Counted from the first letter of the stretch, positions 24,128 through 36,940 are shown. The stretch is 64,000 nt of DNA from Himantopus leucocephalus (GCA_003993805.1 RSEF01000020.1:12049105-12113104), one strand, 5' to 3'. Translations and numbers: made by a program. Notes: generated by a model not told the origin, from the sequence alone.

Positions 24128-24225
24128 TAGCGTCTGCGAAGGGGGGGAGCAGTGGCCGCAGTCAGTCCCGCACGGGATCGGTGCTGGCTGCGTCGCCTTC
24201 TGCTCTGCCGCGTGGACAAAAGAAA
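24128..24225. other. Short CpG-rich cluster
   Basis: I count about eleven CpG in about 100 nt, in an otherwise CpG-poor neighbourhood. It sits immediately upstream, in minus-strand sense, of the reverse-transcriptase fossil and may be part of it. Confidence 0.5.
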
Positions 24226-24289
24226 AGCACCGCAGATGCAAATAGCCAAGCGCACAAGGTGGAAGGGAAAAATAATCATCCTGTAATTG

Positions 24290-24560
24290 ACTGCTCACTA
24301 ATGGAATCTATTAATTTATGGCTGCAGAAGAGCCAGCTAATTTGTGGTTAATGGTGTTTAAAAGATAAACAATCCAGACTGACTCAGACATGCATAATCC
24401 CTCCATGTTGGTGCCATGCCTTCATTCTGGGGAGACTTCAGCATTTTCAGGGAGAAGGGAATCATCCTAAGCATGCACCACTTCCAATGACACCAATTAG
24501 GGCTGAGGTCTCTTTGTCTTATTTAATCTGGACCAAATAGCATAAAGTGTATCAAAACTT
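24290..24560. promoter_or_regulatory. Enhancer-like, motif-dense stretch
   Basis: Within about 250 nt lie TAATTGA, ATTAATTTATGG, CTAATTTGTGGTTAAT, AGATAAACAATCC and CATGCATAAT, resembling homeodomain, RUNX, forkhead/SOX and POU sites. Such density is typical of conserved developmental enhancers, but base composition alone can produce it. Conservation is not visible from one sequence. Confidence 0.25.
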
Positions 24561-24766
24561 GCAGAGCTTCAGAAACACTGTGACATTCTTCACTGTCTGG
24601 GGTGTAAGAGGTGAGAAGTTTTAGGGAAACTGTTCTAAAAATACTGCAAGAGGCACACTTTAACACTTCAGTTACTGAGGACCTAAATAACCCAGATCAG
24701 AAGGAACCCCATTCAAGCACAGACTCATGCCGAGGGAGGGTGAATTTTAAGCCTGTCCTTGTCTAA

Positions 24767-24780
24767 TCCCCACGTGGGGA
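24767..24780. promoter_or_regulatory. 14-bp palindrome centred on an E-box
   Basis: TCCCCACGTGGGGA is a perfect palindrome with the canonical CACGTG core bound by USF, MYC/MAX and related bHLH factors. Confidence 0.6.
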
Positions 24781-25365
24781 AGGAGTCATTGGTAGGATGC
24801 TAAATACTCTGTTCTTCTTTTGTAATTCCTGTGGGAGCATCCTTGAGAGGAAATCTCACGATGCCAATGCAGACTTTATTTAATTTAATAGTCCTAATTC
24901 ACAACTATTTTGTTCAAGTGTTTGATACAAGATAGAAAGGTTTTGATATCCAGAAAACCCCACATGTAATACCCTCTTGACAGATCATTACACGAGTCTA
25001 ATTGAATTTAGATCTTGAGATATGCCATTCAGAACTTGTTTGCATTTCACTAGAAAGGAGATGATCAGTAGTTACCTTTACATAGAAATTGTGACGCATA
25101 TTTTCATGCACATGAAACACAAATACCAAAATATGCAGGTATTTGTGTGCTTTATTTGCATATAGTTGCTACCTCTGTGTATAAACGAAGTAATTACTGT
25201 AACAGGTAATTATATGCTCACATGTAATTTGCACAAGAGGAGAAAAGAATCCTGCAGTTTACTCATTCTGTAGATATTTGGGGCAACAAAGCAAACAAAA
25301 AAGAGCTAGAAGAAAACCTGCACGTTTGCCTAAGAAGTCTTTCTGCCAAATGGACAGTTCATTTA
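24781..25365. other. Non-coding stretch
   Basis: AT-rich. The stretch 25140-25240 (TTATTTGCATATAG, GTAATTACTGTAACAGGTAATTA) holds an octamer-like ATTTGCAT and homeodomain-like sites and could be regulatory. Confidence 0.4.
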
Positions 25366-25368
25366 GAG

Positions 25369-25390
25369 AAAAAAAAAAAAAAAAAAAAAN
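25369..25390. repeat. Poly-A tract (21 nt) with terminal N
   Basis: An uninterrupted A run ends in an undetermined base at 25390, followed by AAGG. Length and join are unreliable. Confidence 0.9.
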
Positions 25391-25874
25391 AAGGAAAAAC
25401 CTCCATTACTTTCTCATAAGCAATTTCCCCTTTTTCCGAAAATTATTTATCTGCCTGTGTTAGTAGGATCTAAATAGCAAGAATAAACATAAGTAAAAAG
25501 CCAAAACATTGCCACTTCTTTTTTTAAGACCTTCTGTTATACATGAATCAACAGCCTCTTGAAAAAGCTCTCTAATTACTGCAATTTTTGGTTAGTGAGA
25601 GAAAAATCTGTAGACACACACATCCTGTATAATTGATTCAAATGGAAAAATTATTTTCTATTCAAAAGGAAATATTTCCTCTATTTATGCCAATTATTTA
25701 ACACAGAAAATTGTCATTTTGAAATTAAAATAAAAAACTTCAATTTAAAAAAGAAGACACTTTGGTATTCACCAATTCCTTCCCCTATTTTGGAGGATAA
25801 ATTACCTGCCAAATCTATATTAATTCATACAAATTTTTTATTCCCTTCAAAATTCAGTATTTAGACACTTAACT
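25391..25874. other. AT-rich non-coding stretch
   Basis: Sequence between two homopolymer joins; nothing recognised. Confidence 0.6.
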
Positions 25875-25899
25875 GGGGGGGGGGGGGGGAAAAAATTTN
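25875..25899. repeat. Poly-G run (15 nt) with following N
   Basis: Fifteen G are followed by A-rich sequence and an N at 25899. Long G runs are a known source of short-read error. Confidence 0.9.
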
Positions 25900-25950
25900 A
25901 AAAAGTTTGGTTTTGCATCCAATTCCTTTTCCAAAGCTTCATCTGTGGCT

Positions 25951-25972
25951 GATATATATATTATATATAATA
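25951..25972. repeat. (TA)n-rich tract
   Basis: Alternating TA with one phase change is directly visible. Confidence 0.85.
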
Positions 25973-27438
25973 ATTACTGAAACATCTTGCCCCTGTGCTA
26001 GTCTCTAGTAGGTCACTGCAGCCTGCCTTCATTGCAAGAATTTATAATTAATGGAATATCTGAGATTTGGATACAGTGTATGGATGTTACAAAATACATC
26101 ACAAGTCTTAGTTTTCATAAAGTTAATAAAGAGCTGCTTTGCTAGTCCTACAAGTCCTCCTTGAACTCCACCAAAATATGAATTAACTCCTGGGAAGTTA
26201 AGACATTGCAAGTTTCTGGTATCTGGCCATGAGGAGATTGCAATTGGCTCAACAATAACATGACAAACATACCCTCTGGTTTCCTTCCCTTCCCCAGCCT
26301 CCCACCTTCCTTGATACATGAAGAAAACTTCCTTTCTTCCTCAAGTTCTTCATATATCATAGGGAAAATACTCTTGTAACTCTCATTTTCCCACTAAACT
26401 CCTTCTGTTCCAGGATTAACCTTTTTTACTAAAAAAAAGGACTGTGTTCATTTATAAGAGGCAGCACAATACGATTTTACCTTTGTTGTGAAAGCACCTT
26501 CCACTGCACCTCCCCTAAAGGAGCACACGCAGCTAGCATTTAGGAAGCAGTACAGCGTCCTTGGCCATCAAACAATTTAAATCAGTTCTGCTCACTGTCT
26601 TCATTGCAAAGATCTCATTGGAACAGCATCCCAGTGTCAAACTGTGCCAAGAACTCAGGTGTACAACCAGTAGATAAATAAATATAAATGCAGGAGTAGT
26701 GTTTGGAGTTATTTTCTCTAGCACTTTGGGCAGTAACCTGGACTTGTGTGAGTGTGCCCTCCACCCCTTGCTGTGGTTCCCAGTGCTGCTCTCACAGCGC
26801 TTTCCCAAGGGGACAGGACAGAGACTGCCCAAACCCACTCCAGACTCGCAAGGAACAACCCAGAGCAACAAACTGCACAGCTGGACCACCGTATGGGAAC
26901 TAGTCCTTCACTGCTTATGCTAAATTCCAGGCATGCTTATTCCTCTGCTCCCAAGGTTGGATAACAGCAAACAGCTCAGAAAAGTCTCCATTAGTTGCTT
27001 GACAGGATGGGACAATCATCACACGGTGCTTTTCACACCTGCTTCCCTCTCCTTTTATTTTTGGGAGGAATACTATTCAAGCTAGAAGAATATGGCAATG
27101 TTCTACTACCTTAGCCATTTCCTTACACCTCAGACCACACTCGATCTTTTTCTCCCCACTTATTTGACATTTTTCTCTGTTCATTTCCATGCTAATCAGA
27201 TGATAAATGCATGTAAAGTTTGAAGGAAATATTAAGGCTTCTGAATCTCAGAAACGCAGTATCCTTTCTCAGTTAGGACTTTGCTGTGATACATCTTTGC
27301 ATAACACTCTTTAAATTTTGGGTTTGTTCCCTTAGTGGTTTTTGTTTGTTTGTTTGTAAAGATCTCGCTCAGTTTAAAGCACCACAGCCAACGGTTTGTC
27401 TCATGAATGTACTGAGAAACAAAACTCCTACATGGGAT
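25973..27438. other. Non-coding stretch, nothing firmly recognised
   Basis: The GC-richer patch 26740-26900 gives overlapping frames in all three plus-strand phases and one on the minus strand, none with a recognisable domain. Confidence 0.5.
27339..27357. repeat. (GTTT)n microsatellite
   Basis: About four TTTG units are directly visible. Confidence 0.85.
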
Positions 27439-27439
27439 T

Positions 27440-27530
27440 TTCATCATTGCCAGACTTGCTTTGGGACCTTCAGCACGTATTTAGCCAAGCTGTGCCTCAT
27501 TTTACTGAGCTGTAGCAAGCAGAATGAAAG
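27440..27530 (+). mobile_element. MIR-type SINE fragment
   Basis: TTGCCAGACTTGCTTTGGGACCTTCAGCACGTATTTAGCC followed by GCTGTGCCTCATTTTACTGAGCTGTA follows the MIR core and 3' half, where the consensus reads TGTGACCTTGGGCAAGTCACTTA, CTCTGTGCCTCAGTTT and CTGTAAAATG. Strongly diverged; ancient in amniotes. Confidence 0.6.
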
Positions 27531-29268
27531 GTGTAATCACAGAGTCTGCAGTCGCTTCCAGGCTCAGGTGAAGTATTTGTCTGTGTTCAGTTTTAAGCCG
27601 CTTTTTTTGGCGGAGTTTAAAAATACAGAAATGAGAATTTCCCATGTTGACCTGGTATGTATAATTTCTTTCGATAAGTACACAGTGTATACGTGTGCAG
27701 ACCTCCAGGTAGGAGAATTTTAAGCAAATGGAAAGAAATGTAAAACAATGACACGCAGCTTTCATAAAGCAAGCTGTGAAACTGATGTCTAGGTCTGAAA
27801 ATAAAGTTCTATAATAATGTTCTCTTTCTTCCCAAATACCTGCTCTGCAGCCCCTTGTCATACGGGACACCACTGCTCCATGGTGGAGGTTTTCGGGCAA
27901 GGGATGGTCGGACAAGTGGGTGGACATCGGCTCTGCTGAAGTCAGTGAGAGCAAAAGGTGCCTGGCACCTCACAGCACGGAGACCAGGGAGGGAAACAAG
28001 ACCCTGTACTGATAGCATGAAGGACAAACCTACAACGGTGTCCAGTCTGGGTTCTGACCAGAAGACACAAATTTAAAGGTTTTCTTCTTCTGACACTTCC
28101 CCCATCAGTCTTCACTTTGTTGCCATTCATTGCAGTGACCTGTAAAGTCAAAGTCTGACCTTTTTTTGAGCCCAAGTGAGAAAGCAGATGAGATACTGGG
28201 ACGGAGGCAGACTTTTAGCCGGAGAGGCTGGCACGGGAGGCAGAAGTGCTGCGCCTGAAATCTGTGTTGGGCCGCTACCAAGACATCACTTATTCCACAG
28301 CCATCCACAGACTGTCACATCGTTTCAGTACTAGAAATGAAGGGTGGTCTGACACGTAAGTCATTTAAAAAAAAAAATTAAATCAATATTCCTAAGCCTC
28401 ACAAGAAAAGAATGCATTTGAGAGTCAGATTTTTTTCAAGAAGCAAGTCAAGTCCAAACGCTAGTTAGGCCTGTCTGCAGATGGGAATTGTGCATGTAAA
28501 AATATACGCTGAGGCTTCTTTAAACATGAAGCCAATGTTATAAAGAACTACATGCAATTTTCCAAACAAAAATGCTATGGTCCCTACAGTAAGCATTTAG
28601 CTAACTAGTTTGCATGCTCAGAAGAGATTCACACTTGGGGGGGAAATAAAAAATAAACTTGTTTTTTTAATATATATATGTAATTCCACTATTCCACACC
28701 CAGAAAGGGAGTGCTGTAACTTCCAAGGAAGAGGGAAGCATGCTTGAAAAGATCACCCTAAAATGACCATCATCAGCTCTTGACATCAGAAAATTTAGGA
28801 CGCAGCAATGGGGCTTTCGGAGACTCAGACAGTTTATGGATCCTGGGATTTATATGTCTCATTGTGGGAAGAATAGACGTTATCAATCTATCAACTCATT
28901 GTCAAGCTAATATGATACTGTTTCTACCAAAAACGTTTTAATGTTTTCTCAGCACACAATGAATTCAACAGCCAGACCCTTCCACAGTCAGTGTCTGTTC
29001 TAAATTTACCCAATCTCTCAGAATGACACCAGATGAAACACACTAAATCAGTCTTCTTTCAGTTGTGTTTTTCCACATATATGTTTAAATATGGTCTCTC
29101 GACGGCTCATCTGTGTCTCAGTCAATCAGGTGATCTTTAAGTTCCTGTTAGTTTTCTTTACAAACCAAATCTTTAGATTGCTGACAACAGATTCTGGGGA
29201 AGGAAGAAAAAAAAATAATCCTAATCCTTTAGTGTTCCTAAATGTCTCTCATGTGATCACCTGTGCTT
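27531..29268. other. Non-coding stretch, nothing firmly recognised
   Basis: Includes the minus-strand frame 27502-27954 (150 codons) without recognisable domain. The stretch at 27930-27950 (GCTGAAGTCAGTGAGAG) resembles the core of the GGGCCAAATT-type element but is too short to call. Confidence 0.5.
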
Positions 29269-29270
29269 AC

Positions 29271-29293
29271 CCTGAAGCCTTTATACAGAGAGG
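29271..29293 (-). other. Candidate 23-nt microexon
   Basis: On the minus strand the acceptor TTTTATTTCCTTCCTTTTGCCACAG is close to ideal. After 23 nt (29293 down to 29271) comes a consensus-like donor, CAGG then GTAAGC. Two of three frames are open (PLCIKASG or SLYKGFR). The block cannot be assigned to a gene. The acceptor is one of the strongest seen in the window. Confidence 0.18.
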
Positions 29294-29295
29294 CT

Positions 29296-32200
29296 GTGGC
29301 AAAAGGAAGGAAATAAAACAACTGGCATCTAAGGCATTTGCTTTTAACAGGGCTTTGGGTTCCTGTTTTCCTTCCAAAGTACAAACGTGATGCCCCAAAG
29401 TCTGCAAAAGGCTAACGCAAGTACTCTGCTTCGGATTAGGACTGAGTGTTAGTGACCTGCACAATGACAAAAATCATTGAACCAGTCAAGGCAATTTGTG
29501 GTGAAAAATTACAGGGACGGAACAGAAGCATGCTCAGAGCGCTGAAGAACCCCAGAGTCATCCCGCTCGCCTCAAACCAGAATGGGCAAATCTTTCCCCA
29601 ACAGCCACATCAAATTCTCTGCAAACCCTGCTAAAGTATTAAATATTTAAGCACCCTCACAAAACAAACATATCTGCATTTGAATCACCCTACTTGGAAG
29701 ATCCCAACGTTTGGAGTTCTTAATGAAGCCGCGTTTGGCAAAGTTACAAAATTACATTTAAAAAATCTACTTATTTTTCCACCGTCAATGCTCCTTTATA
29801 TGCACAATGACAAAATTGAATCCCGTTTAAAATGCACCTGTCAGAGCTGTCAGCCATCAGCAGTACTCTTTTGTTGTTTGGTTATGCTGCGAGGCTATTC
29901 CAGCATGTTTTCACCAAGAGGAGGAGGTGTCATCTGAATATGGCAAAACAAAACCGTGTGACTCACTCAGCAAAATCAGACAGACGTTACAGTTTGGAGT
30001 AAGGCACACAGGCTGCCTGAGACTGCAGACTCTTTGAGACTATCTTTTCGCTTGTACAGCGCCCAGCTCCCATCACGGAGCTGATCCCACGGCAGTCCCA
30101 AGGCAATGGGGACAGCCCTCCACCAGCAGCAGTTCGGAGCCCTCCGAATCAGCATTTGCTCCGCGCGCTGCTCCCACACTCACAATTAACACCCAGCTTA
30201 CGCGACGGAAGTGCCAAAACAATATCGGAGTTAATATGGTGTGGCAAATAAAGGAATACATCATTTCTGTAGAGAAAATGAGGGAGCACGTAATTCCTTT
30301 GGATGCGTACGCTGAAACTAAAGCTATTTAGGCATTTGCTTATTTTTTCTTGCTTATCAATTTTTGCCACTTAATCCAGGCATTTTGTACCCTGTGGCAC
30401 CTCCTGGAAGTTACAACAGTTGAACTAATGAGATCTGTGAAAGTGCTCCCTCTTTGAGAGAGGAAACGATTTTTAGTCAAACAGTCGAATGTTTTCCCTA
30501 CCGTCTGCACAACCTTTTGTTAAAACACCTTTTATACTCAAACACCTGATTAAACAGATGGGGGGAGAAAAAAAAGCCTTTGTTAAAGTTTTGGCATCCC
30601 GTTTCTTCAATTAGTTTCTTCCAGTAAGTTTTCAGCAGAAACAGACTTAATGTTCCACATATTTTTAATCATAAAACTTTTGCCAAGAAGGGGTAGAAGG
30701 AAGTAATTCACAATACCCTGTGGTATCTTTATAGGTCTGAAAATGTAATATATATGCAAATTTCCTCCACAGGTCACTTGCAATCTACAGCAGCAGTTCC
30801 TTGAGTTTGAAGCACACCGAAGTAAATATGGTGAAGGCAGATAGAAGTACAAGGGAAGTGTCAGATATGTACCACCTATTCACCAGTCCTTATCCCTAAA
30901 GGTCTGGGCAAGCATACGTTATTTTAAATGCTCAATATAAATGTCCACCCCAGCCAGACAAAGACAACAGTGTGATACTGCTTTGCTGGGCCAACACAGA
31001 AAAATGCAAATTAAAATACATAACCTCTTGATAGTCCATATTAAGTGCTCAAAATTCAGGTAATCTACTAATTCTTGATGTTGGAAAGGAGCATTTGTTC
31101 ATAACTAAATGCATGAAATTGAATACTGGCAATTTTCGTACTGTAATCGGGATTAGGTGTATGCAGATTAAGCTCACAGAGAAAAAAAAAAGAATTCTGC
31201 TACACTCTTGCTCCTGCCCTGGAAACAATCAGCACCTCTAAAAAAAAATATTTAAATGTCAATTGTTTCCTAAGAAATTGACTGCCAACTAGATTGGCAC
31301 AACTCATAGCTCCTGTAACAGGATGGGCAGCGGTATCAGTCAGTATTGGCAAGTAAGGACTGCCGGCCCCAGATGGTTGGCAGCATTTAAACAGGATGGG
31401 ACCCAGATGTCAGCGAAGCAGTGAGCAAATCAAAATCATATCACTGAAATGCTTAATGTCTCCAAACAATTATGCTTTTAAAAATTAAACAAAAAGGAGT
31501 GTAAAACCAGGAACCCCTGAACTCTAGGAGGGCTGGAAAGCCCCAGGAGCGAGGGCACCTTCGGGCACGTCACACAGCCTCCTCCTCCTGGCTGCACGGA
31601 GCCCATTCCCCATGGCCCCTGCCCCGCAGCACGCTCCCTTATCTGGAGTGGTACATGAGGCCATTTATGGGGGAAAAGCTTGGCAGATGCAAGACCCAAG
31701 TGCCAAAAGTCTGGACGCTTTTTAACATCAGTGTTGCCAGCAGTGGCATCTGGTTGCATCGCCGGCTCCTCGCTCGGCACTCACGGGGGGGTCCTGACTC
31801 TGGGCCCGGCCAGCACTCTGCTGAGCTGCTGCAGGTCTGGTGGGTCAGTCCCTCTCTCTAAACAGCTACCAAAAATCTTTTCTCACAACTAACCCTTTCA
31901 TTCTCAAAGGGGAATAGGACAAAGACAGGATTTTCCCCGTACATACTTTCCATAATCTTTCTATGCCCTGCCTAGCACCTAGCAAAGCTGAAGCTCACTC
32001 TCAGGACGCGTATGTTGAGGCGGGACAGTTTAGCATAAAGTTTTCCTAATTAAATTCACTCTGGCTTCAGGTTGGACAGGAATGCGAAGATTGTTGCATG
32101 TCAGGATGGAGACACCTTGCCAGCAGCCAGGGCAGAGATAGGCACAGCGCTATGTTTTCAGTCACGTTTACTTCTGCCTACACATCGTACACAAGCTGGG

Positions 32201-33000
32201 TCTACAGCTAGGTGTTTGCATCATGTACATTTACACATTCATTTATGCTTCCAGATTTTTGTATATTCACACGGTGCTACATGTTTTCTAAAAACTATAG
32301 CTTCTGACTGTAAGGTATTTGGGACCTCGCTGGCAGATCCAAAGCGATTCATTAACATTTCAGAACAAGATACCTTATTGAAAGCAGCACACTATTGTAA
32401 AAAAAAGTCTTGAAATCTGCGTTTATTTCTTTTCTTCCCTCCACCTCCAACATAACATTTATCATAATATAAAGCCTGAACTGCTCCTCTTCATGACACG
32501 GTATAGTTCAATTACTAATTATTGGGATTCACTCCAACGTGCAGAGAGCAAGGCTAGCTACTCACGTTGGTTCCTCTGGCTTTGAAACGCATTTGAGTTA
32601 TAAAGGCATGTTTTGACTTCCATGACATGAAGAAATATATCCATAGGAAATAAACGTAGTTCTTAACACGCTGCTGTACTACATTTATTTCTGCAAATTT
32701 TAAGATATTGCAGTTCTTCATTGACTTGATAGCTCAGTAGTAATCTCAGAAGTGTTTCTGTTGAACTGCCTACCCTGTTAGGGGATCTTCAAGAGCAAAT
32801 GTAAGGGATAATGCTTAAATTGCGATAATCACAGAAGGGCTTGTACTTTAGCCCACGTAGATTCATGTGTGGGAATGATTATCCTCAACTTTTCAGCTCT
32901 TTGATGCATTGTGTGAAAGATACCCACAAATCTTAACCAAAAGTTTCCTACATTAAAAGCACAGCCAAGCAGAGGAGCCTGGTCTTCTGGCTGTGGAGTT
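29296..33000. other. Non-coding stretch, nothing firmly recognised
   Basis: GC-richer patches at 30055-30180 and 31540-31830 produce chance frames on both strands. The stretch 30900-31080 carries AATATAAATG and GCAAATTAAAAT motifs and may be regulatory. Confidence 0.5.
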
Positions 33001-36000
33001 TTGCCTGAATATATCCCCATGTGAAAACACTGCTTTGAATGATGTAACATGAAAGGACCGTCTGCATTGTGCAGAAATTTTCTGTTTTCCATTACTCATC
33101 CTTGTAAATGTATCTGTTTTACAGCTCCCTAAGAAATGAACAAGTCTTACCATCAGAAATACTAACACATTTTTAGGCAAAACAAAACCAGCTAGCCATT
33201 CCATAGTATTAAGTAATTCTTTGGTGCTTCGCAAAGGCTCACAATCCTATATAACATTTGGATGCATTTATGCAATTTCTTACATTCCCCACACAGGTAC
33301 AATTAGCTCTTTTCCCACTCTGACAAGAGCTTTTCCCTGGAAGCCCCATAAACTGTGCTGCTGACAGCAGTACAGTAGTCAGAAGCCACACGCAAAGTGC
33401 CTCCGACGCAGGAACAAGAAAGAGGTATTCCAGCATTTAGCACCTGGGACTCCTCTTTAGCAAACAATCCCCACCCCAGCTGTGCTACGGAAAAACTGCA
33501 ATCTTCTTACGTCTTTTACAAATTACATAAGATGGACAAATAAAGAAATTAATATTAAAAAAAAAGGGGCAAGAATAAAAGAATTGTACCAAGGTGTAAC
33601 TTAGTTCTTGGACTCTGAGCGGCATCACTGTTGCCTTCAGGAGATTTTGATCTGACTGAAATGACTGTAGGAGCCCTACTCTGATCACGGCTCAGGAGCT
33701 ACAGCTTGGGAGAAGAAATGCTATGTGCCAAATTTTTCCAAAACCCATTTAAAAAAAAAAAAAATCAACACAGTCCTGTGTGTAAGACCATATTTACAAT
33801 GAAAGCTTTTGCTAGCTGAGGATGTCAAACAGAAGGTGGTGATTTTTACCTGACATTTTTATGCTTATATCAAAGTACTACATGCACTTTTAACAGTAAG
33901 AAAGTTACAACAGCCACAGAAACTGCCTTGTCTTGGCCCCGATCTACTTCAAATATAACTTTTACAGAGGATTATAAGGAAGGAGTTACAGTGGCAAATC
34001 TTCAAATTACTATAGGCTAAGCCATCTTCATAAATGGCTTCCTTTGGGCCTTTCTCCTGAAAGCAGCAAAACTCCAGAGAGCTTCAGCTATCGGGTATCC
34101 TGCAGACCTCCCACCTCCTTTCTTCCTCTCCAAACTGACAGGAACCGGCACAAGAGATGGTGACAAAGATATTCCCCAACAATGAGGTGTCCCTTAGACA
34201 CACGCAGGACCCACAATGCAAATGCAATGCGGCAATCTGGAAAAATGTAACCACAAGGCAGCAATTTCTACACTTGACAAAACATTTCAACACCAAGTTC
34301 ACGTAAGAGAGGAAAGACAAATCTTTGACCTCCTCTCCTTTGGATCTGTATTGAAATCTCTAGATGTGATGACTCTCTTTTATAAATACAGGGTTTCACT
34401 TGCACCCCGCAGTACCTCACATGCACAGGATTATGTTTCCTTTTTTATCCATAGAAAAGCGTGAAGACTGAACCTTTATCATCCTGTCCACCATTTATCT
34501 CTCCAAGGTTCATTCCTCTCAGCAACTGGGCAAAAGCTCCCTACTTTCTTGATCAATAAAGCAGTAACTGCTGTTTCTTGCCTGCGAGAGATTGCTATTT
34601 TGGAGCAGCTCCTGATTTCTCCTGCAACAGCTTATCTTCTTCTTGCCCATCGGGGTTCAGACTCAAAATTATTTGTAATGAATCCTAGTTAATGGCTCCA
34701 GCTGCTTGTGATAACCCAAGAGAGGAAGCACAACTAAAGGTGAAGTTTCACTGGAAAGCATGACACCTGTATTTCTGCCCTATCCCATATCACATCAATC
34801 AAAAGAAAATTCCCCTTCACTCTTATGCTTTGTAAGCAGAGGTAAGGCGCTTTTGCGTATAATACAGCTTCCTAGACCTCATTAACCAAGCAAGGAGAAG
34901 AAAAGGAGTCCTAAGCTCCGCAAGGCTGCCTCAAGGGGTACCCCACCGCCAGCATGGTTATCACCCACGCCACAAATACCTTTCTTCTCTCTGTAGAGAC
35001 CTCGACATTGCAGGGCTGAAGGGGAACAGTGAATACCAGGTGACATTAGGGAGTGCTGGACTGGCAAACCCTCAAGAATTGAACCTTGCACTCATCCCCA
35101 TAAGCAGCACAGCCTGGGAGTGGCTCCTGGGGAGCCTTAGTGCGAATACGCCTCTCCCGGCATGCATGGCTGTGTGCAGATGGATTGTTCATTCTCCACA
35201 CATGACTCACTGCAAGACCTATGCTGAGCATCTGCTACCTCTGCCAGTAGATTGGGAAGACAGAAGCAGACTGTAACCCACCAAGAGGCCTTCCAGGGGA
35301 AAAGCTGAACATATGGACTCTAGTAGCTACCAAGGTGGTCTGCCCTTCCACCAGAAATGAAAAGCTGCACATCTCACAGCACAATCTCATTTGTTTATAA
35401 CCTGCAAAGCTATAGCATATCAGGGCAAATAAGATTAAAATAAGCCTTGGTGACCTTTAAGACTCATTTTCATCATATGTAATATTGGAAGAGTGAAGTA
35501 GAACTGCATAAAGGAAGTATGACCAAGAAGAGGAAAAACATCTTGAGAGGCCGAGAACACCACTCTTCTGACTATCAATGATGGTATGCAGCTTCTCCTG
35601 TTAATGCAGCTGAAAAGGACACGGTCTGCCTGGTTTCTAGGACCAAAGACAGTCACAGAGCCTTTAATACATTTAGGTCTGAGTGGCATCAAAACCAATG
35701 AGACCCAAATACTGGAATAAAATGAAAAGATATGTCATTTTGCCCATGCTGCCCTTGTTAATTAGCACACCATCTCTTAAGTTTGTCTGCTGAATTTGAT
35801 CTTTTATGTACTTTTCTAAAATTTTTGCTCGTAGCTACTTTTCAGTAGCAGTGGTTTATCATGCAACATTGCTCACAACAGGGGCTGACAGCTGTTTGGA
35901 GCTTGGTTTGACCTATGTTTTCTATGGCAGTTGTGTTTTTATTTTAAATGGAAGCAGTAAGATAGTTATAACCGGAACATCCACAGTAAAAGGGGGTCAC

Positions 36001-36050
36001 ACTAAACATGCCAGACCTGTCTGGGCAGGTCTAATTTAAACACCAGCCTT
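33001..36050. other. Non-coding stretch, nothing firmly recognised
   Basis: AT-rich with A runs at about 33557 and 33751. No recognised repeat or coding domain. An AATAAA on the minus strand at about 35943-35938 could serve the possible terminal exon to the right. Confidence 0.5.
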
Positions 36051-36223
36051 TTAAGAACGGGACTGTCTTTGAATGAGATTTCTTTGTACTTCTGAAGACA
36101 GCACACACCCTTTTCCTGCTGCTTGATTAAACAGCACTTGCCCAATGAATAGATCTTGATCAGGAATAGAAAATGCATGGAGCTGTCCTGGGGAAAACGT
36201 GCTCAATCCTTTCCCAGACTCAC
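36051..36223 (-). other. Candidate terminal coding exon (unidentified protein)
   Basis: On the minus strand TGAATGTGTCTTCCCACAG forms a good acceptor at 36224. The frame that follows reads GESGKGLSTFSPGQLHAFS and onward for about 57 codons to a TAA at 36051. A minus-strand AATAAA lies about 110 nt beyond the stop, so a last-exon model is possible. The same CAG is also followed by GTGAGT, a perfect donor, so the site could be used in the other sense. No protein family was recognised. Confidence 0.15.
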
Positions 36224-36940
36224 CTGTGGGAAGACACATTCATACAGCTGCATTCAACACACTGACCTTTCAAATCAGTCCTCTCACATATGGACCTCTG
36301 CTCTGTCAAATGTCTGTGCCGTTAAAGTAGTTCTTTTATGCATTCGAACGTAATAAAGCATTAGTGGTAGCAGAAGCCTCTCACGGGAGAGCTGTATTTT
36401 AGATCTGGCTTTGCCCTGTGTCTGTTCTGGAGGGCAAGCACAAACCGAGATGTGTACTGTTTCCTGAGACACTGCAGCCTAAGATCCACCATTACAATCA
36501 CAGCAGAAGTCCTGAAGTGCACGTATCACTACTTTTGCAGAAGTGGATCCTCCCTTGCTAAAAATAACCCTGTCTTTGCTGCGTGGATAGCCATCCTTCA
36601 TCTTTTTCCCACTCACCCGTAAGAGCACATGTCAGAGAGCAAGGCAGGCAAGTGCTAAGGAGGAGCTGGTTTTCATATGCAAGGTGAATATTAAAAGTTT
36701 ACACCACTCTGCTTCAAGCTTTTTTTCCTATATCGGAAACTTCAGAAATACTGACTTCTACGGTGAACTGCTTGCAAATGCACTAAACTCATGTGCAGAA
36801 AGCATAAACTCCATCGTATAAATACACTGTCGTTAAATTTTGAGGCCAGGGCTTTCAAAATAACAAATGATAACTGAAAACTCAATTCCATCAGAAGCAA
36901 GAAAGTTTGCTGCCTAGGACACATATCTAGATTAACTGGT
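36224..36940. other. Non-coding stretch, nothing recognised
   Basis: No repeat or convincing frame. The motif CTCACCCGTAAGAG near 36613 holds donor-like sequences on both strands, which has no clear meaning. Confidence 0.5.
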
